Shown: piece by piece, positions 1 through 7,226 of the stretch
How the letters are laid out: every line of letters begins with the position of its first letter
How positions within the stretch are numbered: position 1 is the stretch's first letter
NCBI GenBank assembly: GCA_016285615.1
Contig: JAEERB010000020.1
Location: 1 to 23,556, forward strand
Origin: Bacteroidales bacterium
Lineage (GTDB): Bacteria; Bacteroidota; Bacteroidia; Bacteroidales; WCHB1-69
DNA: 23,556 nucleotides
Direction: 5' to 3'
Translations under genes and position numbers: made by a program
Notes under the pieces: model-generated
What the model was told of the DNA's origin: nothing
Seen by the model: only the letters and a program-made list of their open reading frames with translations
The model's database searches: none

Positions 1-390
1 GGGCTTGTCGATGGTCATGCCAGCCATATTGACATACACATTGGGCATCACAAAGCAGAAGTCGGCGTGCAACGGCAAGCCGATTTCCTCCAACTGCTGA
101 CGGAACACACGGTCGGCATGGCCGCCATTGCTGCCACAAGTGACCGCCATCCACACATAGTCGGGATGCCGATCGAAATGGAGCTTGCGCACAAACGCCG
201 ACACCAATGCAGGCGGCCGCCACGAATAAATCGGGAAGACGAAACCCACCCGCTCATTCTCAGCCAAAGTGTAAGCAAACTGCTGTTCACGTTCGGCCTC
301 AGGGATAAAAATCAGCCTGTCATTCAATTCCTTAGCGATACTCTCAGCTATAAAGCGACTGTTGCCGCATCCAGAAAAATAGAAAATCAT
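1..390 (-). CDS. Flavodoxin-family protein (EFR1-like), 3' end outside the window
   Basis: The first 130 residues are visible, starting MIFYFSGCGNSRFIAESIA; the gene continues past the left edge. A hydrophobic beta strand followed by a Ser-Gly-x-Gly-Asn-Ser loop (residues 6-11) at the very N terminus is the FMN phosphate-binding loop of flavodoxins. The later segment VGFVFPIYSWRPP (about residues 48-60) matches the second conserved strand and loop of the EFR1-type flavodoxins, which often carry a C-terminal ferredoxin domain; that part would lie outside the window. The usual Thr of the loop (S-x-T-G-N) is Cys here. The start at 390 is chosen because it puts the FMN loop at the N terminus, with a possible -7 element just upstream. 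It is divergent from rmuC. The likely role is cytoplasmic electron transfer; the partner is unknown. Confidence 0.8.
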   Translation of the reverse strand, partial: MIFYFSGCGNSRFIAESIAKELNDRLIFIPEAEREQQFAYTLAENERVGFVFPIYSWRPPALVSAFVRKLHFDRHPDYVWMAVTCGSNGGHADRVFRQQLEEIGLPLHADFCFVMPNVYVNMAGMTIDKP

Positions 391-408
391 ATTCCCAATA
401 TTAGATTG

Positions 409-416
409 CAAAAATA
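409..416 (-). promoter_or_regulatory. Possible -7 element of the flavodoxin gene
   Basis: On the minus strand this reads TATTTTTG, matching the Bacteroidetes -7 consensus TAnnTTTG. It lies 18 bases before the start codon at 390, which would give a very short leader. I see no good -33 TTTG at the expected distance, so support rests on one half-site in AT-rich DNA. Confidence 0.3.
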
Positions 417-473
417 AGGAAAATAATTTCCACAGAATAGAGCCATCCTATTCCAAAATTCGAAAATTTTGTG

Positions 474-481
474 TATATTTG
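474..481 (+). promoter_or_regulatory. Candidate -7 element for rmuC-cinA
   Basis: TATATTTG matches TAnnTTTG exactly. The -33 region about 19 bases upstream is a poor match. A short hairpin, CACAG-CGAA-CTGTG at 487-500, lies where transcription would start. If this promoter is used, the rmuC mRNA has a leader of about 110 bases that contains the repeat words and the GC-rich palindrome. Confidence 0.45.
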
Positions 482-507
482 CACTGCACAGCGAACTGTG
501 GAGAAAG

Positions 508-591
508 AAATTCAAAATTCAAAATTCAAAAATAATAAAGTACAGACGCACGGCCGTGCGTCTCTTCTACAATACTTAACTTCTTAACCCC
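508..591 (+). repeat. Period-7/8 word array upstream of rmuC
   Basis: Two repeat words flank a GC-rich palindrome. At 511-531 the heptamer ttcaaaa occurs three times in a row. At 575-591 there is an octamer pair of the type cttaactt/cttaaccc, ending nine bases before the rmuC start codon. Both words recur in the spacers before the thioesterase gene, leuS and the alpha-2-macroglobulin gene, in the same order relative to the downstream start codon. This is the shortest and most degenerate of the arrays. Confidence 0.7.
544..563. repeat. 20-bp perfect GC-rich palindrome
   Basis: The sequence AGACGCACGGCCGTGCGTCT is perfectly self-complementary over 20 bases in otherwise AT-rich DNA. As RNA it could form a strong hairpin, or pair with a second copy. 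It is followed by tctac rather than a T tract, so it is not a standard terminator. It resembles the REP-like palindromes scattered in many bacterial genomes, but only one copy lies in this window. It falls inside the presumed rmuC leader. Confidence 0.75.
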
Positions 592-600
592 AAAATCCCC

Positions 601-2049
601 ATGACCATCACCGCCACCTCCATCATCCTTGCCTTCGTCGGCCTCGTTTTAGGCGCCGTTATTACCGGCCTTATCTTCCACAGCAAAAACAGCACCATCA
701 AGGCTAACCTCGACCATGCCAACAGACTATTGGAAGAGACCAAAATGCAAGCCCAAGCCGACTTGGAGCAAGCCAAAGAAGATTTCGAAAATCGAATCAA
801 CGAACTCAAAGAGGCTCTCAAGGAGAATTATGACCAAATGATTGAAGCCAAAAACCAAGCCCATGAGGCAGCGCTTAAAGAATTGAAAGAGAATATCCAA
901 AGCAGCATGCAGGTTCAAAAAGAGCAGGTGAGCCAAGCCATAGCGGATCTTAAAGAGCAAAACAAAGCGGCCACCGAGGATCTTCTTAAGGAGCGACAGA
1001 AGGAGTTTGCCGAAAGCAGCAGCACCAACATCGGACAGATTGTCAACCCATTGAAGGAGGTTATTACGAAGATGGAGACGGCTATGAAGGAATCGACCGA
1101 GAAATCTATCTCCATTAACAGCTCGATGGAAGAGAATTTGAAACACATGATGGAGCAAAGCAAGGCCACACAAACCACAGCCGAGGAGCTGACACGCGCC
1201 TTCAAGCACCAGAGCAAAGTACAGGGCGACTGGGGTGAAACTGTTCTTAACCAATTACTTGAATCGCAAGGCTTGGTGGAAGGCGTGCATTATGAAACGC
1301 AAGCCACCATTCGCGACAATAGCGGCGCCACGGTGAAGACCGAGGAAGGCGCCATCTTGCGTCCCGATGTGATTCTGCACCTCGACCAGAAACGCGAGGT
1401 TATCATCGACTCGAAAGTGTCGCTAACCGCCTTCTTCGACTATGTGAATGCCGAGAATGACACCGACCGCCAACAGCATCTAAAAGCCCATATCGAGAGC
1501 TTGCAGAAGCATGTGAAAGAGCTGGCCAAGAAGGACTACTCCTCGTACATCCAGGCTCCAAAGGTAAAGATGGACTATGTCATTATGTTTGTGCCCCACA
1601 CGGGAGCTTTGTGGACGGCCCTCAACGCCCAACCCGACCTTTGGCGCAAGGCTATGGAGCAGAATGTCTATATCGCTGACGAACAGACACTTTACGCAGC
1701 CTTGAAAATCATCCAGATGACATGGACACAGATTAAGCAAGCGCAAAACCACGAAGAGGTTTATAAATTGGCCAATGAAATGATCGAGCGAGTGGGACAA
1801 TTTGCGGGATACTACACCAATGTGGGTAAAGCGCTCGAAAAGGCGGTTAAAGCGTACGATGACGGTCAGAAGAAATTTGAAGAAAAAGGGCAAAGTATCG
1901 TGCAGTCTGCCAACAAACTACTCAAACTGGGTGCTAAGCAGAGTACAAAGAACCCCGTACCCGAATTGCTCGACGTGGACGATATTCCAGCCTTAAACGA
2001 GACAGATCTATTTGATTCAAAAGAAGATACCGACATTATAGAGGACTAA
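601..2049 (+). CDS. rmuC: DNA recombination protein RmuC
   Basis: 482 residues. An N-terminal membrane segment (about residues 5-25, TSIILAFVGLVLGAVITG) is followed by a long charged coiled coil (about 30-180) and the RmuC core. Core signatures are VQGDWGE (207-213), RPDVILHLDQKREVIIDSKVSL, and MFVPHTGALWTAL near the middle of the core. Length and architecture match the family. RmuC is a predicted nuclease-like protein tethered to the inner membrane; in E. coli it limits inversions between short inverted repeats. That is worth noting because the surrounding spacers are full of short repeats, but any link is conjecture. The start at 601 gives the N-terminal anchor directly, and no Shine-Dalgarno is seen. 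cinA follows after 29 bases, so the two probably form an operon. Confidence 0.95.
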   Translation: MTITATSIILAFVGLVLGAVITGLIFHSKNSTIKANLDHANRLLEETKMQAQADLEQAKEDFENRINELKEALKENYDQMIEAKNQAHEAALKELKENIQSSMQVQKEQVSQAIADLKEQNKAATEDLLKERQKEFAESSSTNIGQIVNPLKEVITKMETAMKESTEKSISINSSMEENLKHMMEQSKATQTTAEELTRAFKHQSKVQGDWGETVLNQLLESQGLVEGVHYETQATIRDNSGATVKTEEGAILRPDVILHLDQKREVIIDSKVSLTAFFDYVNAENDTDRQQHLKAHIESLQKHVKELAKKDYSSYIQAPKVKMDYVIMFVPHTGALWTALNAQPDLWRKAMEQNVYIADEQTLYAALKIIQMTWTQIKQAQNHEEVYKLANEMIERVGQFAGYYTNVGKALEKAVKAYDDGQKKFEEKGQSIVQSANKLLKLGAKQSTKNPVPELLDVDDIPALNETDLFDSKEDTDIIED

Positions 2050-2078
2050 TCTCTCCAACTATATTTCCGACTACAACT

Positions 2079-3338
2079 ATGAACGCCACCATCATCAACA
2101 TAGGCGACGAGCTGCTCATCGGGCAGGTCGTCAACACCAACGCCGCACGGATGTCGCAAATGCTGACAGGCGCTGGCATCCAAGTCCACAGCGTCTTCAC
2201 CATCGGCGATGATGCCCGCGACATCAAGTCGTACCTGGAACTCGGACTGCAAGCCGCCGACATTGTGCTTATCACCGGCGGCCTCGGGCCCACTAAGGAC
2301 GACATCACCAAGACCACCCTCTGCAAATTCTTCGGCAGCGAGCTGTACGAGAACGAGATAGCCCTCGAGAATGTGACCCGCCTGATGAAAGATTTCGGCC
2401 GCGAACTGACGCCCATCAACCGGCAACAAGCCCTCGTACCACGCTGTTGCACCGTCATCAACAATGTACTCGGCACTGCTCCTTGCATGTGGTTCGAAGT
2501 GGATGGCACCACACCGGAAAAAGTGGTGGTATCGCTGCCCGGCGTACCCTTCGAGATGGTAAACCTGATGGAAACAGAAGTGATTCCGCGTCTGCAAGCG
2601 CATTTCCACACCGACGCCATCCTCAACAAAAACATCCTCGTGCAAGGCATTGGCGAGTCGTTCCTCAGCGACCTGATTGAGCCGTGGGAGACCGCCCTAC
2701 CCGACCATATCAAGTTAGCCTACCTGCCCCAAGCGGGCATGCTGAAACTACGACTCACCGCCCGCGGCACCGAACAAGCTGTCCTGAAACAAGAAGTTGA
2801 CACAGCTGTGGCTGGTCTCTATCAAATTGCAGGACAATACATTGTGGGCGAAGACTTTGAGACGCTGCCCGAACTGGTAGCACACATCATGCGCAACGCA
2901 GGCAAGACCTTGGCGTCGGCTGAAAGCTGCACCGGCGGCGCAATCGCCTCCAAACTCACCGCCTTAGCGGGCGCCTCCGACTACTTCCTCGGCAGCGTCG
3001 TTTCCTACAGCAACGAAGTGAAAGAGAAGGCTTTAGGCGTACAACACAGCACCCTACAAGCACACGGCGCCGTGAGCGAAGAAACTGTACGTGAGATGGT
3101 TACGGGCGTCCGCAATCGTTTGGGCAGCGACTATGCCGTGGCCACCACGGGCATTGCAGGTCCTGGCGGCGGCACTCCTACCAAACCCGTCGGCACCGTC
3201 TGGATTGGCATCGCTACACCTAAGCAAGTCATTGCCAAGAAGATGCACTTCACAGGCCGCCGCGAACAAGTCATCGAGCGCACCTGCAATGAAGTGTATG
3301 CCTCGCTGATAAGAATAGTAAAAGAAGAGTTGGCGTAA
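2079..3338 (+). CDS. cinA: CinA: competence/damage-inducible protein A, nicotinamide-nucleotide amidase
   Basis: 419 residues, the usual length for full CinA. The N-terminal MoCF/COG1058 domain (about residues 3-170) starts MNATIINIGDELLIGQVVNT and contains the glycine-rich ITGGLGPTKDD motif. The C-terminal amidase domain (about 260-415) carries ESCTGG (282-287), then GSVVSYSNEVKEK and TTGIAGPGGG with KPVGTVWIG. The protein hydrolyses NMN to nicotinate mononucleotide, and the N-terminal domain has ADP-ribose pyrophosphatase activity, so it works in pyridine-nucleotide salvage or clean-up. The domain order is intact and no motif is missing. It sits 29 bases after rmuC on the same strand. It ends only 11 bases from the convergent thioesterase gene, leaving no room for a separate terminator. 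Confidence 0.96.
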   Translation: MNATIINIGDELLIGQVVNTNAARMSQMLTGAGIQVHSVFTIGDDARDIKSYLELGLQAADIVLITGGLGPTKDDITKTTLCKFFGSELYENEIALENVTRLMKDFGRELTPINRQQALVPRCCTVINNVLGTAPCMWFEVDGTTPEKVVVSLPGVPFEMVNLMETEVIPRLQAHFHTDAILNKNILVQGIGESFLSDLIEPWETALPDHIKLAYLPQAGMLKLRLTARGTEQAVLKQEVDTAVAGLYQIAGQYIVGEDFETLPELVAHIMRNAGKTLASAESCTGGAIASKLTALAGASDYFLGSVVSYSNEVKEKALGVQHSTLQAHGAVSEETVREMVTGVRNRLGSDYAVATTGIAGPGGGTPTKPVGTVWIGIATPKQVIAKKMHFTGRREQVIERTCNEVYASLIRIVKEELA

Positions 3339-3349
3339 TCGGCAAGTCA

Positions 3350-3874
3350 CTAATGGGCATGCGGTTCTGCAACATGCGCAATTACCTCATCCAGTGTCAG
3401 TTCCTCAGTTCCCAACGTCGCTGGCTCATAACCCATCTCGCGAGCTTTTTCTCCCGTATAGACAAAATAGGTGCATGTGCATTCGGCACACAACACCCCA
3501 TCGGGACTCCATAATTCGCCCCTGATAATCGCCACATTGCGACGATGTTCCACCAGTCGCGCACGCAGCAAAATGTATGGCCATGTAGTGTTGACGGCCT
3601 TGCGGTAACGCATCTCCATCTTGGCGGTCACGCCGGAAGTTTGCATCACATAGAAGACCACCCATCCGCAAATCTCATCCAACAGCGTAGCCTGCAAACC
3701 GCCGTGCAGCGTGTCTATCCAACTCACATGGTCGGGCCCGGCCTTCCACACGGAGACTACATCCTGACCGTCCCAATAAAAGTGCATGTGCATCCCCGAC
3801 GGATTATTGGGATTGCATCCAAAACAGTTGTAACCAGCGGTATTACCCACCCAAGGGTTGATGATTTGTTTCAT
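3350..3874 (-). CDS. PaaI/YigI-type hotdog-fold thioesterase
   Basis: 174 residues. The core motif HGGLQATLLDE (57-67) is the hotdog-family active-site helix, with HGG and Asp66 in the place of the catalytic acid. The N-terminal NCFGCNPNNPSGMHM (16-30) matches the Cys-containing lead segment of one branch of PaaI-like thioesterases. A C-terminal tail of about 30 residues rich in Glu and His follows the fold. It is predicted to hydrolyse an acyl-CoA or similar thioester in the cytoplasm; the substrate cannot be told from sequence. Its upstream spacer is a pure repeat array with no visible promoter motif, so transcription may come through from the cupin gene 224 bases upstream on the same strand. 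It converges on cinA. Confidence 0.88.
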   Translation of the reverse strand: MKQIINPWVGNTAGYNCFGCNPNNPSGMHMHFYWDGQDVVSVWKAGPDHVSWIDTLHGGLQATLLDEICGWVVFYVMQTSGVTAKMEMRYRKAVNTTWPYILLRARLVEHRRNVAIIRGELWSPDGVLCAECTCTYFVYTGEKAREMGYEPATLGTEELTLDEVIAHVAEPHAH

Positions 3875-3878
3875 GGAA

Positions 3879-4098
3879 GTTGATAATCGTTGAATTGTTG
3901 ATTGTTTAATTGTTGAAGTGAGAAGTGAGGAGTGAATAGTGAATGGTTAAGAAGTTAAGGAACTAAGGAGTTAAGGAGTTAAGAATTATGGAATTATGGA
4001 ATTATGGAGTTATGGAATTCTGAATTTGTTCTCTGTTCTTAATTATGCATTGTGAATTGTGAATTATAAATTGTCAATTGTAAATTGTTAATTATAAA
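3879..4098 (-). repeat. Period-7/8 word array between cupin and thioesterase genes
   Basis: The whole spacer is made of tandem words. On the plus strand the classes run as follows. A, attg/gttgaa type, at 3879-3917. B, gtgagaa/gtgagga type, about 3916-3944. C, ttaagga-gttaag type, at 3945-3983. D, aattatgg octamers, at 3984-4018. E, tttgttctctgttctt, at 4025-4040. F, aattgtg/aattata heptamers, at 4041-4098. Read on the minus strand, F is eleven consecutive heptamers of the form aatttat/aattcac/aacagag. Bases 3901-3928 match 20361-20388 exactly over 28 bases in inverted orientation, and 4049-4065 match 13161-13177. I see no TAnnTTTG in it. Confidence 0.85.
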
Positions 4099-4443
4099 TT
4101 ACTTCAATATGCATGCTAAAAATTTTGCTTCTTTGTCGCTGCGGTTATAGACGCTGTGGCGGCCACCGTTACCCGTAAAGACCACATCACCAGCGTGTAA
4201 CAGTTCTGTGCGGTCGTTGTCGGTCACTTCCACTTCGCCTTCCAAAATATAATAGATCTCGGCATCGGGCTGATGGCTGTGCTCTTTGATACGACTACCC
4301 ACAGGCAGGTTTATCACATTGAACATCATAGCTTTATCAAGCATTTCGGCAGGTGTTAGAATAATATCCTTAACAATCCGACCTTCAATATTGCCTTTGT
4401 TCTCGAGTGTTTCCTTAGCGATTTCGTTTTTATATTTAATCAT
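4099..4443 (-). CDS. Small single-domain cupin
   Basis: 114 residues, one cupin barrel. Cupin motif 1 fits the family pattern exactly: G49-x5-H55-x-H57-x4-E62-x6-G69. Motif 2 reads GDVVFTGNGGRHSVYN (85-100), with the metal-binding His at 96; the Pro of the consensus G-x5-P-x-G is Gly here. His55, His57, Glu62 and His96 would bind one divalent metal. Proteins of this size are often sugar-binding, oxalate- or quercetinase-like, or regulatory cupins, and the substrate is not predictable here. The gene starts 11 bases after the stop of the GNAT gene, so they are surely co-transcribed. Confidence 0.88.
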   Translation of the reverse strand: MIKYKNEIAKETLENKGNIEGRIVKDIILTPAEMLDKAMMFNVINLPVGSRIKEHSHQPDAEIYYILEGEVEVTDNDRTELLHAGDVVFTGNGGRHSVYNRSDKEAKFLACILK

Positions 4444-4454
4444 AACCTATTGAT

Positions 4455-4994
4455 TTAAAGTTCTTTTATCATTTTTCGATAATCTTCATTAAAGAGAAAC
4501 ATATCTTTGACATATTGAAAACCCAACGACTCGTATAGTTGTTGCGCCTTAGGATTATCAGGAGAAACAACTATGGAGACCTTGCCAATATGCAGCTGTC
4601 GCGCCTTCTCAGCACCAGCCCTTAACAACTGTGTACCAATACCTTGTCCACGATAATCGGGCAATACGGCTATCGAGTCTACATAGTACTCTCCCGCCTC
4701 TGTTTCGGACTCCATCTGCCGGAAATCGCGCCCAACTTCTTCGGCTATCAACCGGAAAGTTTCCTTTCTCATCGTCGCATAATCGGCCCCATCGTACGAT
4801 ATCAGGCACGCCACCACTTTACCGTCTTGCTCAGCCAACATACTGTTCTGCCAACTATAGAGCACTCCCGGGCGGCGACACAACGCCGTCACACTCTGCA
4901 TCATCTTGTCATTGGGATGATCGATGCCCACCGCCACCAGGACAGTCCACGCAACAAACGATGCATCTTCGATAGTGGCAGGGCGGATTTTCAT
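4455..4994 (-). CDS. GNAT-family N-acetyltransferase
   Basis: 179 residues, a single GNAT domain. The acetyl-CoA binding motif A is clear: VDSIAVLPDYRGQGIGTQLL, with the pyrophosphate loop R-G-Q-G-I-G. Motif B follows as NPKAQQLYESLGF. It starts MKIRPATIEDA, the usual first strand of the fold. It should transfer an acetyl group from acetyl-CoA to an amine; the acceptor is unknown. The gene lies between the MATE transporter (58 bases upstream) and the cupin (11 bases downstream). A TATCTTTG motif in the upstream gap suggests a promoter of its own. Confidence 0.9.
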   Translation of the reverse strand: MKIRPATIEDASFVAWTVLVAVGIDHPNDKMMQSVTALCRRPGVLYSWQNSMLAEQDGKVVACLISYDGADYATMRKETFRLIAEEVGRDFRQMESETEAGEYYVDSIAVLPDYRGQGIGTQLLRAGAEKARQLHIGKVSIVVSPDNPKAQQLYESLGFQYVKDMFLFNEDYRKMIKEL

Positions 4995-5038
4995 AACAGC
5001 AAATTATATGGTTTCCCCAAGCATACGCTATGGTTCTG

Positions 5039-5046
5039 CAAAGATA
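5039..5046 (-). promoter_or_regulatory. Candidate -7 element for GNAT-cupin
   Basis: On the minus strand this reads TATCTTTG, identical to the -7 element proposed for the rubrerythrin gene. It sits in the gap between the MATE stop and the GNAT start. A TTTG at the -33 distance is not evident, because that stretch lies inside the MATE coding region. Confidence 0.4.
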
Positions 5047-5052
5047 AGCTTT

Positions 5053-6387
5053 TTACATATACTGATACCTGTTTTTGAAGGCAAACAGCAACCCCGTGGA
5101 CAAGATCGCGGCCAGCACTTCGGCCACAATCACCGAGTACCAGATGCCATCGATGCCGATGAGCAGCGGCAGAATGAAGACGGCAGCCACTTCAAACACT
5201 AACGTACGCGTGAAGGCGGCCACAGCCGATACCACCCCATTATTGAGGGCGGTGAAGAGCGCCGAGATAAACATATTGTAGCCACACAGCAAGAAACTGA
5301 TCACATAGATGCAGAAGGCCCTGACAGTCAGATGCAGCAGCTCGGCGTCGTAGCCCACATAGATCCACGATACAGGATAGGCCACCGCCAGTCCCAGTAG
5401 CGTCATGACCGCACCAAAGCTAAACTCAAGGACTATACTCTTGCGCAGTAAACTCTTCAATTCCAGCGTGTTTTGCGCACCATAATTAAAGCCGATAATC
5501 GGCGTGATGCTGATATTATAACCGATGAAGATAGCCGCCAAGATGAACGACACCGCCATGATGACGCCGTAGGCCGCCACCCCATTTTCGCCTAAATATC
5601 TCAGTAGCTGCGCATTGTAGCACATACTGACTATCGATAGCGAGATATTGCCCACATACTCTGAGGAGCCGTTCAAGCAGGCCTGTGCCACATGCCTCCA
5701 CTCAGTCACCGCCGATACCAACTTGAGAGCCGAGCGGTTGTGGCGCGACGAGAAGTAGAAGATGGGGAAGATGCCACCGACAGCCTGTGCGAGCACCGTC
5801 GCAATGGCGGCACCCGTCACGCCCCAGCGCAACCACACCACCAACAAGGCGTCAAAGGCGATGTTGATAAGGCCCGTCACCACCGAGAGTTTGGTGCCCA
5901 CCATGGGCTTCTCGGCCGTCATGAAGAACGATTGGAAGGCCATCTGCAACATCATCAAAGGCATCGCTAACAGCAAGATGCGCATGTAACGCACACAATC
6001 GTGCAACAGGGCACCCTCAGCCCCCAAGGCGCGACAAATAGGCTCGGCGAAGAAGTAGCCGACGGCTCCGAAGAAGACGCCCATCAGAAAAGTCACACGC
6101 ACCAGCATAGTGAAAATGCGGTGCGCCTTGGCGAAGTCGGCCTCGCCCATCGTTTTCGACACGAGAGCACTGCCCCCCGCCCCCATCATCAAGCCGATGG
6201 CACCGATCATCATCAGCATGGGCCACACCAGGTTGATGGCCGCAAAAGCGGTGGTACCCACGAAGTTAGAGATGAAGAAGCCGTCCACGATGCTATACAC
6301 CGAGACCACCACCATCATCATGACAGAGGGCACCATCGTCCGCAGAAGACGCCGGTAATTGTAATGTCCAGAGAGAGAGACTTCCAT
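5053..6387 (-). CDS. MATE-family multidrug efflux transporter
   Basis: 444 residues, almost entirely hydrophobic with about 12 predicted membrane helices, the MATE norm. It begins with a short cytoplasmic stretch and a helix near MVPSVMMMVVVSVYSIVDGF. The two six-helix halves show typical features: FFISNFVGTTAFAAINL in the first half and PIIGFNYGAQN at about the start of the second. It resembles the MepA/DinF-like branch common in Bacteroidales. It should export cationic drugs or metabolites using a Na+ or H+ gradient. It is the first gene of a minus-strand run with GNAT and cupin, and divergent from rubrerythrin. Substrate unknown. Confidence 0.93.
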   Translation of the reverse strand: MEVSLSGHYNYRRLLRTMVPSVMMMVVVSVYSIVDGFFISNFVGTTAFAAINLVWPMLMMIGAIGLMMGAGGSALVSKTMGEADFAKAHRIFTMLVRVTFLMGVFFGAVGYFFAEPICRALGAEGALLHDCVRYMRILLLAMPLMMLQMAFQSFFMTAEKPMVGTKLSVVTGLINIAFDALLVVWLRWGVTGAAIATVLAQAVGGIFPIFYFSSRHNRSALKLVSAVTEWRHVAQACLNGSSEYVGNISLSIVSMCYNAQLLRYLGENGVAAYGVIMAVSFILAAIFIGYNISITPIIGFNYGAQNTLELKSLLRKSIVLEFSFGAVMTLLGLAVAYPVSWIYVGYDAELLHLTVRAFCIYVISFLLCGYNMFISALFTALNNGVVSAVAAFTRTLVFEVAAVFILPLLIGIDGIWYSVIVAEVLAAILSTGLLFAFKNRYQYM

Positions 6388-6406
6388 AAGACGGGGAAAA
6401 CGGCCG

Positions 6407-6414
6407 CAAAGGTA
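6407..6414 (-). promoter_or_regulatory. Candidate -7 element of the MATE gene
   Basis: On the minus strand this reads TACCTTTG, matching TAnnTTTG, 19 bases before the start codon at 6387. The -33 partner is weak. It lies back to back with the stronger rubrerythrin promoter in the 168-base divergent spacer 6388-6555. Confidence 0.45.
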
Positions 6415-6492
6415 CGAAATTTCATCGGGATGAACATAGTTCGGAGGGAATATTTTCTCCCGCAGATTACGCTGATTTTTTGAAATTTATTA

Positions 6493-6522
6493 TTTGTTCC
6501 AAACTAAATCTTGTTATCTTTG
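6493..6522 (+). promoter_or_regulatory. Rubrerythrin promoter (-33/-7, Bacteroidetes type)
   Basis: TTTG at 6493-6496 and TATCTTTG at 6515-6522 are separated by 18 bases. The Bacteroidetes sigma-ABfr consensus is TTTG-N19-TAnnTTTG, so this is the best complete promoter in the window. The predicted leader to the ATG at 6556 is about 25-30 bases. I see no OxyR- or PerR-like operator that I could defend. Confidence 0.7.
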
Positions 6523-6555
6523 CGGAGTAATTACTAACCAAAAACAATCTCAATC

Positions 6556-7107
6556 ATGGAAAAAGAAAAGAACAACCCCTATGCTGGCACGCAAACCGAG
6601 AAGAACCTGATGGCCGCCTTTGCTGGCGAGTCGGAAGCCCGCAACAAATACACCTACTTTGCCTCCAGAGCCAAGAAAGACGGCTACGAGCAGATTGCCG
6701 CCCTCTTCCTCAAGACGGCAGAGAATGAGAAAGAGCACGCCAAACTGTGGTTCAAGGAGTTGAACGGTATCGGCACCACCGCAGAGAATCTGAAAGCCGC
6801 TGCTGACGGTGAAAACTACGAGTGGACCGACATGTACGAAGGCTTTGCCAAAACGGCTGCCGAAGAGGGTTTCCCGAAGTTGGCCGCCAAGTTCCGCCTC
6901 GTGGCCGCCATCGAGAAGCACCACGAAGAACGCTACCGCGCATTATTGAAGAATGTGGAGACAGCACAAGTATTTGAAAAAGGTGAAGTGAAGATTTGGG
7001 AATGCCGCAACTGCGGACACATTATCGTAGGCACCAAGGCTCCCGAAATCTGCCCCACCTGCAACCATCCGCAATCCTACTTCGAGGTTAACGCCGAAAA
7101 TTACTAA
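6556..7107 (+). CDS. rbr: Rubrerythrin
   Basis: 183 residues. The N-terminal ferritin-like diiron domain (about 10-135) shows the ligand pattern E25, E58-x2-H61 and E120-x2-H123. The C-terminal rubredoxin-like domain has C150-x2-C153 and C166-x2-C169 for one Fe(SCys)4 site. Length and domain order match classical rubrerythrin. The enzyme reduces hydrogen peroxide to water in anaerobes, taking electrons through the rubredoxin centre, and acts in the cytoplasm. It is a single-gene unit with its own promoter, divergent from the MATE transporter and convergent with the M23 peptidase operon. A small hairpin (7113-7128) and a large inverted repeat follow the stop. Confidence 0.96.
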   Translation: MEKEKNNPYAGTQTEKNLMAAFAGESEARNKYTYFASRAKKDGYEQIAALFLKTAENEKEHAKLWFKELNGIGTTAENLKAAADGENYEWTDMYEGFAKTAAEEGFPKLAAKFRLVAAIEKHHEERYRALLKNVETAQVFEKGEVKIWECRNCGHIIVGTKAPEICPTCNHPQSYFEVNAENY

Positions 7108-7112
7108 GACAC

Positions 7113-7128
7113 ATTCCCTTGCGGGAAT
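7113..7128 (+). terminator. Small hairpin after rubrerythrin
   Basis: ATTCCC (7113-7118), loop TTGC, GGGAAT (7123-7128) forms a 6-bp stem five bases after the rubrerythrin stop codon. The following bases are T-rich but not a clean T run, so termination efficiency is uncertain. Confidence 0.4.
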
Positions 7129-7130
7129 TA

Positions 7131-7190
7131 AGATTTTAGTTGTTAGTTTGAAGTATGACATAAGTCGCTAACAACTAACAACTAAAATCT
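7131..7190. repeat. Perfect 16-bp inverted repeat between convergent genes
   Basis: AGATTTTAGTTGTTAG (7131-7146) is exactly repeated in inverted form at 7175-7190, with a 28-base loop. The right arm continues the heptamer aacaact, present twice (7171-7184), so the arm is made of the same kind of period-7 units seen in the other spacers. It lies midway between the converging ends of rubrerythrin and the M23 gene and could act as a bidirectional terminator or an RNA-stabilising stem. Confidence 0.75.
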
Positions 7191-7215
7191 ATTTTGAATT
7201 CTGAATTTTGAATTT
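7191..7215. repeat. D-word array (tgaattt heptamers)
   Basis: These 25 bases are identical to 13122-13146 upstream of leuS, although the two places lie 6 kb apart. The unit is tgaattc/tgaattt repeated with period 7. This is the only array that does not point at a start codon, since it lies between convergent genes. Confidence 0.75.
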
Positions 7216-7226
7216 TTAATTTAAGA

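Noticed and set aside
544..563. Palindrome as an intrinsic terminator
   Set aside because: No T run follows on either strand, and it lies upstream of rmuC, not after a gene.
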